Shown here in pieces: positions 21,919 through 32,699 of a stretch of 64,000 bases of DNA. The DNA comes from Gracilariopsis chorda (lineage: Eukaryota > Rhodophyta > Florideophyceae > Gracilariales > Gracilariaceae), in the NCBI GenBank assembly GCA_003194525.1, contig NBIV01000104.1:1-64000 (forward strand), given 5' to 3'. The notes beneath the pieces were generated by a model. The model saw nothing but the letters and a program-made list of their open reading frames with translations. It ran no database searches and was not told the DNA's origin. A program made the position numbers and the translations under genes. The first letter of the stretch is position 1; each line of letters begins with the position of its first letter.

Positions 21919-23706
21919 TCACTCACCCCCATCGTCCGGGGCGTAACCACCAGCGAGGCGGTAGGCCAACGCGTCCGCCATGTTGGTGACATCCCCCGAT
22001 ACCTCGGCAGCGCTTAGACCGGCACCCCGGAGAAAACGTGCGATGATCTGGTTTTCATTCGCCGTCACCCCGCTGGGGATAGAAGGTCCGGCACTTGCCG
22101 CCGAAGGATCAGCAGCCGGCTCGGCCGGAGATACCCCATCTGGGAAAACTTCCGCGCTAGCGCCGGTTTCCTCTACGTCCATCTCCCCGGGTTCTTCCGG
22201 TTCTTTATCGACCATTGGGTCATCCCCGCCGTATGCGCGGTAGTAGTCGTCAGAATCGACGTACCCAACAGGGTGGTCTTCCGGCACATGCCGGGGCGTA
22301 TCGCGAAGCTCGCGCGCCTCCTCGGAGGAAATTTCCCGGAACTCCCAGGGGTCGAAGTAGATAAAATCCCCCGCAAGGGCGGTGTTCCTACCGAGTCCCG
22401 GACCACCGGTGTTACCGCTGCCGCCATCCAGACGACCGCTTTGCTCCAGCGGGACCTCACTCCAGCTAGCGCTCTCGATGTACCGAAGTAATTGGAGCAC
22501 CTCTTCATTGTTGGCCTGGCCCCCAAGGGGGATGCGAAGATCCAGGTTTCGGATCGCTGCCCGCACACGCGGTTGAAGGAACCAGAGACGATACTGGTCG
22601 TACGCCTCGTTGAGGATGTAAGCCGCAGTGCGGGCCGCCCACTCCGTAACCACTACGGACCACAACCCCGACCGGGGATCCTGCATGAGCAGCGAATCGA
22701 GGTACGTAAGTACCGGCGGGAGTTCTATGTAGCACCCCTGGCAGGCTTCGTGGAAGCGCCACCACTCGGGGAGTGCTAGATACCGACCTAGTCGGTGAGG
22801 CGGCGCAATCCGCTCTATCTCCACGTTCTGATACGGGATAAAATACCCGAATCGGGATCGCCAATGCCGCTCGTAGCGGATAAAGTTTTGGAGAAAGTTG
22901 GACCGGTATTGCCAGGGAAGGTACCTGAACTCCGCCCGAATGATCGGTCGCTGCCAGCAAAGGGCTTCTTGCCGCGCTGCGGGGAAATTCCTCCAAGCGA
23001 GGGTCTCGAGGCGGAAGTGGTTCTCGCCGTACCCAATCTCCCCGCGAGTGCGGAAGTAGCTAACATCGAAGCCAAACTCCGGTGGGACCGTTACATCGAA
23101 TGGAGCCCGGCTCTGCCATTGGTACGCCATGCGCGTCAACGCGGTCTGCGCCGCAGCGACGGTCTCGCCCGAATTTCTTCGGAGGTGGTGACGTGGAATC
23201 GCAATCCGGTGACGCCAATCCCACGATGTGGTGACTGCTCTGGGCAGATCCCCCAGAAGGGTGTCTGAGCCATCCGCATAAGCGGTGAACAATCCCTCAT
23301 TGAGGACAGCGACCGGGTGAAACCACGGCGCAAGGCGCAGGCGTGACGCGTGATTCCGATTCATCGGGTTGAGCCCCACCAGGGTGTTGTAGGTTGGCCA
23401 GTTGAACGATGGAGCGGTTCCGGAGGACACCACCGAAGGTGGTAGTGCGAAGGGATGGTCGGCTGCAGCAGCCATATTCCCCAGTTGTACCGGATGTCGA
23501 TCGCCGTGAGGCAGGGGAACTGACCGGAAACCAGTGGTGTACCGCCCGAGAGGCCTCGGAGGTTGGCTCTTATGGTTGATGTTGTTGTCGTTGTTCATTT
23601 CTCCCTTTTTGAGGGTGGCTGTTGTTGTTGTTTGTGCGCTCGACGACTCTGATGCATAGGGATTTACCGGAGAACCGGAGACAGAGCACGCACTTTTATC
23701 ACCCAT
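21919..23706 (-). CDS. 595-codon antisense open frame inside the inner LTR element, function unknown
   Basis: It starts at an ATG at 23706, just inside the purine tract of the 3' LTR, and runs antisense to the element, ending about 180 bp from the end of pol. The N-terminus is Ser/Thr/Asn-rich and low-complexity. Residues about 85-390 look globular and are rich in Trp, Arg, Tyr and Phe (for example RLRLAPWFHPVAVLNE, RYERHWRSRFGYFIPYQN and ALPEWWRFHEACQGCYIEL). The C-terminus is acidic and Pro/Ala/Ser-rich. No signal peptide, transmembrane helix, zinc finger or enzyme motif is visible. I do not recognise the family. Long antisense genes are known in some plant Ty3/gypsy elements, usually with unknown roles. 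Its length without a stop in a recently inserted element argues that it is maintained. Confidence 0.7.
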   Translation of the reverse strand: MGDKSACSVSGSPVNPYASESSSAQTTTTATLKKGEMNNDNNINHKSQPPRPLGRYTTGFRSVPLPHGDRHPVQLGNMAAAADHPFALPPSVVSSGTAPSFNWPTYNTLVGLNPMNRNHASRLRLAPWFHPVAVLNEGLFTAYADGSDTLLGDLPRAVTTSWDWRHRIAIPRHHLRRNSGETVAAAQTALTRMAYQWQSRAPFDVTVPPEFGFDVSYFRTRGEIGYGENHFRLETLAWRNFPAARQEALCWQRPIIRAEFRYLPWQYRSNFLQNFIRYERHWRSRFGYFIPYQNVEIERIAPPHRLGRYLALPEWWRFHEACQGCYIELPPVLTYLDSLLMQDPRSGLWSVVVTEWAARTAAYILNEAYDQYRLWFLQPRVRAAIRNLDLRIPLGGQANNEEVLQLLRYIESASWSEVPLEQSGRLDGGSGNTGGPGLGRNTALAGDFIYFDPWEFREISSEEARELRDTPRHVPEDHPVGYVDSDDYYRAYGGDDPMVDKEPEEPGEMDVEETGASAEVFPDGVSPAEPAADPSAASAGPSIPSGVTANENQIIARFLRGAGLSAAEVSGDVTNMADALAYRLAGGYAPDDGGE

Positions 23707-23750
23707 TTTCGTCTGGGAATCCTCCGCGTCCGCGGTCGTTTTCCCGTCTT

Positions 23751-23760
23751 AGGGGGGGGA
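23751..23760 (+). promoter_or_regulatory. polypurine tract of inner element
   Basis: AGGGGGGGGA lies two bases before the 3' LTR, the standard place for plus-strand priming in LTR elements. Confidence 0.75.
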
Positions 23761-23762
23761 TA

Positions 23763-24587
23763 TGAAGTGCAACGCCCTCAGGGAGGGAGTCTTGGTACTT
23801 GATCGTTTTCCCGATATTATCGGTTGTGTAGTGTGTATATGAACTACGCCCCACAATGGTGGGTATGGACACATGGGACACGGTTTTAGGTCAATTGGCG
23901 GTTGGCCACAGTAGTGGATGTTGCCACGAAATGTGGAGTATTTTAGTTAATATTATTTATTATTTTCACACCCATTTCTGGGAAGCTAGTACTTAGTGCG
24001 ACGGCGCACTGCCGTCGCACCAGTAAAACTTCCCCAACAAGGGACCCCAACCTGGGGAATTGGCTCTAGTTGTTGCCGCTTGCGCGCGTACTCTACTCCT
24101 CCTTGGAGGGAAACGCCGTAAACCACGGGACATCTAACCCCCTTGCACATCTAAAGGGACCCATCAATGGGAGTATAATTGTTCCAATTGCATTGGTGTT
24201 TCGCCCTGTATAGGGATATTGTTACCGGCATCGCCGTTCGTCCCCGTCGCTCTCGCGACCCACTTCGTCCTTCCTTCCTCCTCTTCGCCCTTCCTTTTCC
24301 CCCTTTTTAGGGTAGCACCTCCCGCTATCCGCGGCCCTCGTGTGCACATCCGCCCACACGCCCCCACTTACGTGGAAACATACCTCTACTGAGGATCACA
24401 CCCCGCTCACGCGGATACCGATTCTTCGCCGTCACCTCCCTGCGCGAGTCGCGACAGGTGTCCCTGGTCTTACAAACCGGCTTCGCCGTGACACCTCTGG
24501 GAGGGCTCTACCCAACTGGGTTCACCTCGTGAGAGGAAGATCCCGAACGTCTTTCGGTGTTTTTCCCCTTTAGGGCATTGCACCACA
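23763..24587 (+). repeat. 3' LTR of inner element
   Basis: 825 bp, about 98% alike to 13156-13980. It is followed directly by the ATGAG duplication and then by the resumed outer element. Confidence 0.93.
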
Positions 24588-24592
24588 ATGAG

Positions 24593-27053
24593 GACGTACT
24601 TGTCCCCAGTCTTACCAAGTCCATGTTCGATGTAGTCGAACTGAAGGAGATCATTGGGCTTGGTTCCATGGACGGCCGGACCGAACGGACGTGGTATCCT
24701 CTCCTCTCCAACTGTCGATAGACAGTGGATGCAGGCACGAACGAAGATGCGGACGTCCGCTTCCAGGGTTGACCAGTGAAAGGACTCAGACAGTAATGCT
24801 TCAGTGTCGTCACGTCCGCGATGACCGGAAGGACCAGTGTGGGCGATGACCCACAGACGGAGCTGCCGATCGGCAGCGTCGTCGGGGATCCAGACAGCAT
24901 CGGTATCTTTGTAATTCCAGACATGGTCGGAGAGTTTAAGGCCTTCAGCACAAGTGGAGGCATGGTCCTGCTGTGCCTTGGCGATGACAGACCGGTACGG
25001 CCACTCAAAGTCCGCGGCGGACGATGGTGGGAGCTCAGGCACGTGCATGATACGGCGTAGAGTGTTTGGCTGAGTCGTCCAGCGGGAAAAGAGGTCGGCC
25101 CAGACGTTTTCGTCGCCTTTGATGTGGAAGCATGTGTAGCGGTACCTGCTGAGACGCACGGCCCCTCGTAGGACTTTGCGAATGGAGGTGGGTGATAAGT
25201 CAGGCACGACGGACAGAGGGTCGAAGAAGAAGATGAGGTTTTTATGGTCCGTGTGAAGGTCGAAGCCTTCGGGAGTGGTAACGATCCAGTGCATACGGTC
25301 CAAAGTGGTCAACACAGTGTAGGCTTCTTTCTCCAAGACTGACCAGCGAAGTTGAGTCGCGTTGAAGCGACCGGGGAGGAACACGAGCGGCGAGTGGCGC
25401 TGCTCGGCGTGGGCCTTGTGGAAATCGATGGGTGGGACTTGTGTAACAATCCCGAACCAGGCCGTGTCGGACGCATCGGTGTACACGCACAAGCGTTGGT
25501 TGACATCACGATGTGCGAGTGTGACCTGATGGGCAAGGGCGTGCTTACAGGCTTCGAAGGCGTCCAGTTCGGTCTGACCCCAGCCCAGATTGAAGAGACT
25601 GACTCGGCTGACTGCGCACTTGGTGCACTTGTCCACATGGTGGTAGACACGTTCCATGAACTCGTGCAGCGGGGCCACGAGGTCGGTGAAGTTTGGAATG
25701 CGCTGCTTGACCCACTGCAGGGCACAGAGGAACTGTTGAAGTTGCGCCCCGGAGGTCAGCGGCTCCATCGTAAGCAGGCCTTCCAGTCGTGGCGGGTCGT
25801 AGCGAATGCCCCCAGAGGACACAGGGCGACCGCACCAACGGATTTATGTGGCCGGGGTGCAGTTTGAGGTTGTACTCCACGCAAAGGGCGAAGAACGACT
25901 CGATAGACTTGAGAAGTTCGTCGACTGTCGGCGCATGCAGGAGTATGTCATCGAGCCAAAACAGACTGTATGGCTCCAAGTCGTCGGGGATGATGCCGGC
26001 GATTGATGACTGCAGGTGAGTGACGGCGTTGGTGGTTCCGTGTAGGACACGCGTCGGAGTGAAAATCCCATCCGGCGTTATGAACGACTGACTCTCTTGA
26101 GACTCTTTGGCCGTTTCTAGCTGCCAGTAGCTGTGGGAGAAGTCGAAGTTTGCGAAGCACTTCGACCGGCCCACTTTGGTCAGCTCGTGTTCGAGGTTCG
26201 GCATCGGGTAGTGGTGCTTGATGGTGAATAAATTCACCGGCCGAATATCGGACGTGAACCTGAACTGTGCGCCCAGTTTAGGCACGAGAAGGGGTGCGCA
26301 AGCCCACTTGGATGTCCGGTTCGGATATGCAAGGCCGTGATGGACGAGATCCTTTATAAACGTGGCTATGAAGTCTCGTTGCTCCTTGGAGTACTTCCGA
26401 AGACGGACCTTAACGGGCTTGGCGTCGGGGGTGAGGTCAATCTTGAGCAGCGGGAGGCACGCGGGCGGTCCCGATGAGAATGAAATGCGGAAAATGTCCA
26501 CATGGCCTGCCAACCGTTTGGCGAGCCGCGGACGCTTGTCCTCCTCGAGGCCATTTTCGAAGGCGGCTTTTGGTAAGTCGTCCACGGCGGCCTTGATGTC
26601 CTCATGCTGGTCCGAGTCGATGGGATCCAGCAGGGATGGGTCCGGTAACGGATCTTCCTCCGCGCGTGTGCGGAAGTAGTTGACCTTCGGGCGGTCTGGG
26701 TTGACCGCGGACGGCCTGTCCTCTTGGTCGTTGCTGACTCCGTCGATTCGTGCGACCATAATGCGACTGATGCGTCCACCCTTGAACGCTGAGAGAGATT
26801 CGGGGCTGCAGTCAGTCCCGTCGAGTGTCGCCACGCGGTCCTCAAGCAGGTTGCGTGTGTCCATACGGAGGTGGAGCAAGACCAGACGCCCGATCAGCAA
26901 GTCCTCACAGGCCACTGCGCCGTCTGCGACAATAAAGCGTATATTATTGAGCGTGAGGCGACCAGAGTTGAGGTGCAGTACCGTTGCGGGCACCCACCAC
27001 GCTCGTGAGAACGTGTACACTCTTGGCTTCTCGTTCTTCTTGGTCAAGGCGAC
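24593..27053 (-). pseudogene. outer element: reverse transcriptase, RNase H and 5' part of integrase
   Basis: The minus strand carries the outer element's pol region. Reverse transcriptase is recognised by DFSHSYWQLETAKES and the WLDDILLHA active-site box. RNase H is recognised by VYTDASDTAWFGIV. The integrase zinc-finger stretch (GPSGHRGRDDTEAL, then CIHCLST) leads into the core, which continues beyond the nested insertion at 12105-13155. The W in place of the usual Y/F before LDD puts it in a different Ty3/gypsy lineage from the inner element. Broken fossil; several reading-frame blocks. Confidence 0.85.
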
Positions 27054-27199
27054 TTAGAGGTTCACATTGTCGATGACCTCGATCTTCCCGATGCCTTTGA
27101 GGACCGCCCGTTCGGCCAAGTTTTTCGACGCAATGTTCTCGTCGCTGCCGTCGTCGCAACGGCCGGTTACGTCGAGGTTGACCTTGATGTCCGATACGG

Positions 27200-28277
27200 T
27201 CATGATGCACGACGGTGATTAGTCGCCCATGTTGGTCTTTGCCTTGTCTTGGCGAAGGCGAGCGACGCTCTTGGATGCGGATGAGGCTGCGTTACCGCCC
27301 AAGGAGACTTGACTTCTTGTCGACTGTGCCGGACCATCGCGTGCCCTGGCTGCGGCCAGTTTGTCTTTGAAGTCTTTCTTCTCTTGTGCGGATGCATGCT
27401 CGCAGTCATCAACCCAATCCATTCGGTTCTTGCCCTCACAGGCCTTCATCGGACATGGCGATGGCGGGGGCCTCTTGTTGCCACTGTCCTTTGAGGTCTT
27501 TGTTGCGGGCTTGTTCTCGTGCTTTGTCTTTGAGCCGGTGTTTGTGCTGCCGCCGCCCGATTCGGACTAACGGCCACGGGGATTCCCGTTGTCGAGTTTC
27601 TCGAAGGCTTCTGACAGGTCCAGGGCATGCTTGAGGAAAGCCGTTAAGTCTTCCTTCAGATGCCTCTTCGAGAACGAGATGTCTTGCTCAAGTCTGTTCT
27701 TGTGTGCCGGCTTGACGACCGACAGGACATGACGCACGGCTGCCTTTTGGTTCTTTTCGGCAACCCGCGCCATTCCGTGTTGAGCCAGTAGCGACTTTTA
27801 TTCGATGAAGAGCAACTTCATTCGATCTGTAGCGGACTTGACACTCATGTCCATGCGCACATGTTTGAGAACCATCGCGCTTAGGTCCGACTCGGTCACG
27901 ACAGTTGCCGATTCGACGGCCTCGTTGTTGAGGAAGGCACGTAGCTTGTTGTCCGAAAGGTCTTTGACGTCCATGCAGTGGTCGATCATCCCTAGGTCCA
28001 TGGCGGACTCGAGTTGCTTGGCGTCTAGACAGTAGACGAGGCCCACGGGGCGGATGGGCTCAAGACTCATGGAGGCTTCTTGAACCAGCTGTGCTGCACG
28101 CGACTTGAGCTCGCGGCAGTACGCATCATATGCGCGCAAGAATATGCGGATAGGCTCAGCTTCGAGAAGGGCGAGGAAGGGCTGCGGTGTAGCCATGCTG
28201 AATTTGTACACTTTGGCCGTTCCGGTCGTGCCTCGGCTCGTGCGCATCGATGTGGAGGATGACGACGTGTCTTCCAT
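27200..28277 (-). pseudogene. outer element: gag region
   Basis: Downstream of the 5' LTR, starting near 28277, the minus strand encodes gag-like pieces. These are a helical segment (PFLALLEAEPIRIFLRAY, LDAKQLESAMDLGM), a Lys-rich part, and a CEGKNRMDWVDDCEHAS stretch resembling the atypical zinc finger of gypsy Gags. It precedes pol in the expected order. Fossil; broken in a few places. Confidence 0.65.
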
Positions 28278-28361
28278 TGTGACATTTGACGGTTCCGACG
28301 GTTTCGAATGTCCTTACAGATCTTTCTTGTCTCAACCACTCGGGTGGGGAGCACTGATCAC

Positions 28362-28681
28362 TGTGGTCGCCCGGAGTTGGACGGGTGCGCGTTTGGACTT
28401 TGGGCTCAGCGAGACGAAAGGAAAACGGCGGTGGTTGTGTTAAATTTACGAAAAGCTCGGTGAGTCGGCCTGTTGTGGGTGATCGGGTGAGGTCGATGCC
28501 TCGGGGGACGGGAGGCATCGAGGGGCCGGCGGTCGAGGTATAAAACTAAAGCCTGAAGCAGACTAGCGCGCGGCGGAGATTAAACGCCAACGGCCTCTCT
28601 CTCGAAAGGTTGTCTACTGTTGGGCGGTGGCGTAGAAAATATCTACGCCGATAGTACCGCACGTACAGTGACAGCACCACA
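28362..28681 (-). repeat. 5' LTR of the outer Ty3/gypsy element
   Basis: 320-bp partner of 11775-12094, with about 33 differences between them. It is followed by CCCAC (28682-28686), the second half of the target duplication. Confidence 0.88.
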
Positions 28682-28718
28682 CCCACACTTGCGGGGTACT
28701 ACCCGTTTCGTCCTCGTC

Positions 28719-28741
28719 ACTAGCGGCCTTCGGCCGCTGGT
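28719..28741. repeat. GC-rich hairpin followed by T-run
   Basis: AGCGGCC (28722-28728) and GGCCGCT (28732-28738) pair across a TTC loop, and further pairs extend the stem. A TTTTTT run follows at 28746. It lies just outside the outer LTR element and is not linked to any gene I can see. Confidence 0.6.
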
Positions 28742-28956
28742 AGTGTTTTTTGCGCTGTGGCTTAGCCAGTGGGGCTACTGGCAACCGTGCCGTTGGAGTA
28801 GAAAGCCAACCTACAGTATTGTATCAAGTGCGATACTTAGGTGCGGACGCAAAACCCAGTTGGTGAGCATCGCTCTCATTTAGTGCCAAACGGCGCAGCC
28901 CTAGCAGACGTACACGTCTCGGCTCTGGCACAATTTCGAGGATAACCTGCTATTCT

Positions 28957-29106
28957 ATAGCCACCTGTCGGGTATTCGTTCGAAACATCTTACACGACGC
29001 AAGCGCATAGCCACTCGTTGGGTGTTCGGTCGAAATATCTTACACGCCGCAAGCGCATAGCTACCCGTTGGGTGTTTGGTCATAACGTCGTACACAACGC
29101 ACGCGT
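28957..29106 (+). repeat. 50-bp tandem repeat, three units
   Basis: Three consecutive units of 50 bp each begin near ATAG (28957, 29007 and 29057). They share the pattern GTTGGGTGTTCGGTCGAAA, then CTTACAC, then GCAAGCGC. A fourth, poorer unit may follow from 29107. Units differ at several positions, so it is an old minisatellite. Confidence 0.8.
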
Positions 29107-32100
29107 AAGCCGTCATGCGGGCACTGGTCCAATCTCGGGGCTGTGCTCACGTTTTCCGTCACCACGATACGCTCCCGGTCCACTGATAGGTCTTGTGTTC
29201 CGTCGGAGATGTTAGTTGTATATCTAATAGATGTCCGCCCTTCTGGGAGCTGTGGGCATCTTCTAGTAGTCGTGATTTCGTTGGAAGCATAGAACCGAGC
29301 CCGAGAGTCGAACTATTCTTGGCCTGCTAGGCTCCTTCTGCCAGGCTCTGCCTGCTGTTAGCCTTACTGATTGGGGCTGGTCTGCCAAGTAGCGTATTGC
29401 GCTACAGTTAGTTGAAGGATGTCAAATTGAGTTCAAATTATACCTTTAGAGAAGCTAGTGGACTTCTTATAGAACCACGTGGGTGGCAGGAAGAGAAATA
29501 GTCATGCGATAAAGACTCCATTGTTCTTGTTGGCCTACCGGCTTTGTTCGAGATTCTCTTCATGTACCCCGAAGAGAAGTGCTTATGAACCTGGAAGTGC
29601 TTGAGAAAACACTGTTTATCCTCCATAGGCTTTCTCCTGGAGTATCCAGTCCTTTTACGGAATTGTACTGACTTGACCGAAGCGGTGCACCACAGTAGTT
29701 GAACCAGGTTCTCACGTTTGGTAAGATCTATTAATGTTTAGTACGGTCACCAGGCTCTACGTTGACAGAACATTGACAGGAGGTTGAATCTTTTTTGGGT
29801 TTCAAAGCATGTCAAACTGTTATGAGACATAAAGAACAAGAAGGATGGGCAACGTTTCCTCTTTGAGGTAAAAGCGAATTGAGCATGGGAAATCGTTCTA
29901 GTCTCGACCACATACGAGCCAAAAGGCAAATTTCGGACCAACTTGAACACACTTTTTCTCGAAAACATCAGGAAATAGCTTGCAGTGCTCCATAGCCAAC
30001 GAAACACAAAGATAGGCTATGGGGACAAGACTTTCAATTCTGTTTGAACACTAACGACAGATTGCTAGATTGAGGGCCTTGGAAAAAAGAAAAAAATCTG
30101 GCTAGGCTCCTTTCCCTGAATTTAAAGATGACTGCGTTCTATAGTGTTATAGCCTCTGTGAAAGTCCCGGGCGCTGTTGTTCGTCTTCTCTCTCTCGGAT
30201 TTGTTGGGGTTATTGGCTTTTCTCCTGCGCTTTTTGGTGAAAGACGTAAAACACTTGCACTCTGGATCTCTACGGTGATGTCTTAGATGTCCAGAATCAC
30301 AATAAAAGTCCAGTTTTAGTCACGTTATGTTGTTCTAGGAGATTCGACGAAAGGGTATTCCGTTCTCATTATTGCCGTTATGACAAGACGTTGCTCTGTG
30401 CTGAGAGCTACGATGGGTTTTTTGAGATCCCGTATGACTACAAGAGCTTCCTGAACTCGTTCTCTAACCATGTTTTCTATTCTCGTCATGGTATACCTCT
30501 CCTCGGTCCTCTTCAGAGTCAAGATGAGAATCCGCAGTACCCATTTTCGTCATTGAGAGATCGACTCTGCTTGGATGGTCTGTAGAGAACATTTCGCGAG
30601 TTATAAATTGTTTTTTGGAATCTCCACTATGTATTCGAACAGGTCGCAGTTGTTTTCGATGAGTTGACGTTTACCATTGAACAGATGAGTAGCCTTGTTA
30701 CGAACAGTACTACCGTTGTCATACGGCTGCTGTGAGGCGTCATGGTTCTCAGTTAAATCGACAAACTGATGGATGAGTTGTGGGAAGACTTGGACATCGA
30801 TATTCTAAAAGTGCCTCGATAATTTTGACGTCCTTTGGGTGAGGCAATTAGCTAAAGCTTGGAGTTTGTAAGAGTGTGCTCGCGAAACATAGCATTTTTC
30901 AAAAGAATAATTTGCCAAACCTTCGAATTTATACTATGAATTTGAAAGACTGACATACAGGAGATGGAGCATTACTGAAGCCACCAAAGCATGAGACATA
31001 AAAATTGAAGTCTTCTTGACAGTGATGTTTGCATTCAGGAACTTGAGTAAAGGAAGAACTTAGTCTGGTGATAATTGCAATTGTTTGCTTGGTAGCAAAA
31101 AGTCGTCAAAACTGCTCAACGCCTTCAACGTCATCATTTTTCTTGTCGTCAATAACTTTTTTGGCTTGTGCTTCATGTACTATAAATAACTCTTCACCAG
31201 GTAGTCCACGGTCTTAAAAATGAGATATGACGTGCCGAAGTAGAGTACAATGTCTTTTATAGGTGGTCTGCACCGTTTCTCTGGTGGCTTGGATAGCTTC
31301 GATCCAGTGGGTAACAGCGCCGCCATACGGTTGAAGATCATCTCGAGGATTAAGTGTTCTTGGATCAGTAGTTTTTCGTTTCACCACGCGTTGTAAGCAG
31401 CTGGATCTTCTTTAATTATCTTTTGAGTGCTTTTTGTGGCACCCCGTTCGTTACAGAGCGTCCGAAAAGCAAAGGCACTGCACGAGGGCGTGGAAGGGCT
31501 GAATTCTTGCACGATCTTTAAGGTGGTGCCGCAGCTCGATTTGAAAATTGATTGCGGAAATGCAGACTGAAACTGTTTTTCATAGTTTACGCCTACTGCC
31601 GCAGCGTTTCTAACCACAGATGAATCATAAAAAAATGTGGTACAATACTGATGGACGGACATACACAATTTATACATATTATAAACACACTGATGTCATG
31701 GATGGTTCTTTACGAGCGGAAATAAACCCTCCAACTGTGGCCTCATTTAATCACTAATAGGTCTTTTGTCGATTCCATTATTGATGCCTGGAGCAGAGTG
31801 CGCCATGGGTGTATAATTTCATCGACACCCATGCGTAAGACGTTGGGTTCAGCGTCATTTAGAAGCTATTAATTCCAGAACACACTCATGATGTAGAGGT
31901 CATTTGTGGCTGTGAAGAGCCACTGCACCGTGGCAAGTTGGAGAACCGCTGCTCGACTCTTACTTTAGAATGTCTTGAATTTCGATGGAAAACGGCCGCA
32001 GACGAGCTTACGGCCCTCCACATATTCCGAAACAACCGTGGAAAAATCAGAATCATTATGCTCATGAACAATATGAATCTGTCCTTAAGCCAGCTTGTGG

Positions 32101-32242
32101 CTTAGGGCACAGCTTTAAACATCTTACCATCGTCAAGCACAATTCATTCATGATCTTTGGCTGTAGAATAAAATGAGTGTTGAGAGGCTTAGGGTCACTT
32201 TGTGATGTGATGGCTAGGAATATTTGCATAGGCTAGTCTTGC
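29107..32242. other. long stretch without a recognisable gene
   Basis: AT-leaning DNA. Minus-strand fragments between about 29,750 and 31,680 read like broken protein in changing frames (for example KVIDDKKNDDVEGVEQF near 31,130), which suggests an old decayed coding region or mobile element. I could not assign a family. No terminal repeats were found. Confidence 0.45.
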
Positions 32243-32699
32243 ATGCTGCTAGCCAACGGCTGTACAGGTATCCGCATTAAATCTTATTGCAGCGCTGCTC
32301 TTTCAGGGCTGGAGGAACAATGCAGGTAAGTTATCGGTTTAAAAGCTTCTCATGTTTCAAAACCCCGTCTCCAGAGACGACCACCCAGACTTGTCACCTA
32401 CTCCTTTAGAGAGGGACATTCTACCATCCTTATTGCAGAAGACACTGGCACAGGCCCATGATATGCTTTCGCAGTGGGATGTTTGTGAAAAGTTGATGGC
32501 AAAGGGACGGTCTGAGGTAAGAGGAAAGAGGGGAGTGAGACGGGACGTCACCGTGAGACTCCTGTCTATATCCATCTCTGTGGGGCTTGTAATGTCCAGC
32601 TGGCCTTCTTTAGTATCATTAAATGGCGACCTCGTCTCTCCTTCGTTTTAGGTGGGTGCACAGCAACAACTCGAGCAGCTGAAGTTACCGGAAACGTAA
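32243..32699 (+). CDS. candidate small spliced host gene, function unknown
   Basis: Three exons fit one frame: 32243-32325, 32375-32516 and 32652-32699, giving about 90 residues. Intron 1 (49 nt) begins GTAAGT and ends CTCCAG. Intron 2 (135 nt) begins GTAAGA and ends TTTTAG. Phases match across both joins, and the last exon reads VGAQQQLEQLKLPET before a TAA. The middle exon encodes a helical, Leu/Gln-rich stretch (SLLQKTLAQAHDMLSQWDV). The start ATG at 32243 is the least certain part; an upstream exon with an acceptor near 32290 or 32305 is possible. I do not recognise the protein. The strength of the case is the consensus splice sites and the frame-consistent third exon. Confidence 0.42.

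Larger units (their letters stand above)
13156..24587 (+). mobile_element. inner Ty3/gypsy chromovirus-like LTR retrotransposon, young, nearly whole
   Basis: 11,432 bp with 825-bp LTRs (13156-13980 and 23763-24587) that differ at about 14 positions. It is flanked by the 5-bp duplication ATGAG (13151-13155 and 24588-24592). On the plus strand it has gag with a zinc knuckle, an aspartic protease, then reverse transcriptase, RNase H, integrase and a C-terminal chromodomain. A purine tract abuts the 3' LTR. A long antisense open frame fills the space between pol and the 3' LTR. It looks nearly whole, with at most a few interruptions between coding blocks. About 98% LTR identity indicates a recent insertion compared with its host element. 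Confidence 0.93.
11775..28681 (-). mobile_element. outer Ty3/gypsy LTR retrotransposon, old and broken, split by a nested element
   Basis: Two 320-bp direct repeats, 11775-12094 and 28362-28681, begin TGTGGTCG and end in ACA. They are flanked by the 5-bp duplication CCCAC (11770-11774 and 28682-28686). Coding order on the minus strand (gag, reverse transcriptase, RNase H, integrase) makes the right repeat the 5' LTR. The LTRs differ at roughly 33 of 320 positions, so the insertion is fairly old. Removing the nested element leaves about 5.5 kb. Apart from the nested insertion it shows several breaks. It is a fossil. Confidence 0.9.

Noticed and set aside
28719-28751. Hairpin plus T-run resembling a bacterial terminator
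   Set aside because: The window is eukaryotic; no transcript ends there as far as I can tell. Kept only as a hairpin.
32352-32651. The single open frame of 99 codons as a gene
   Set aside because: It reads through what looks like a 135-nt intron with GTAAGA and TTTTAG ends; the spliced model fits better.
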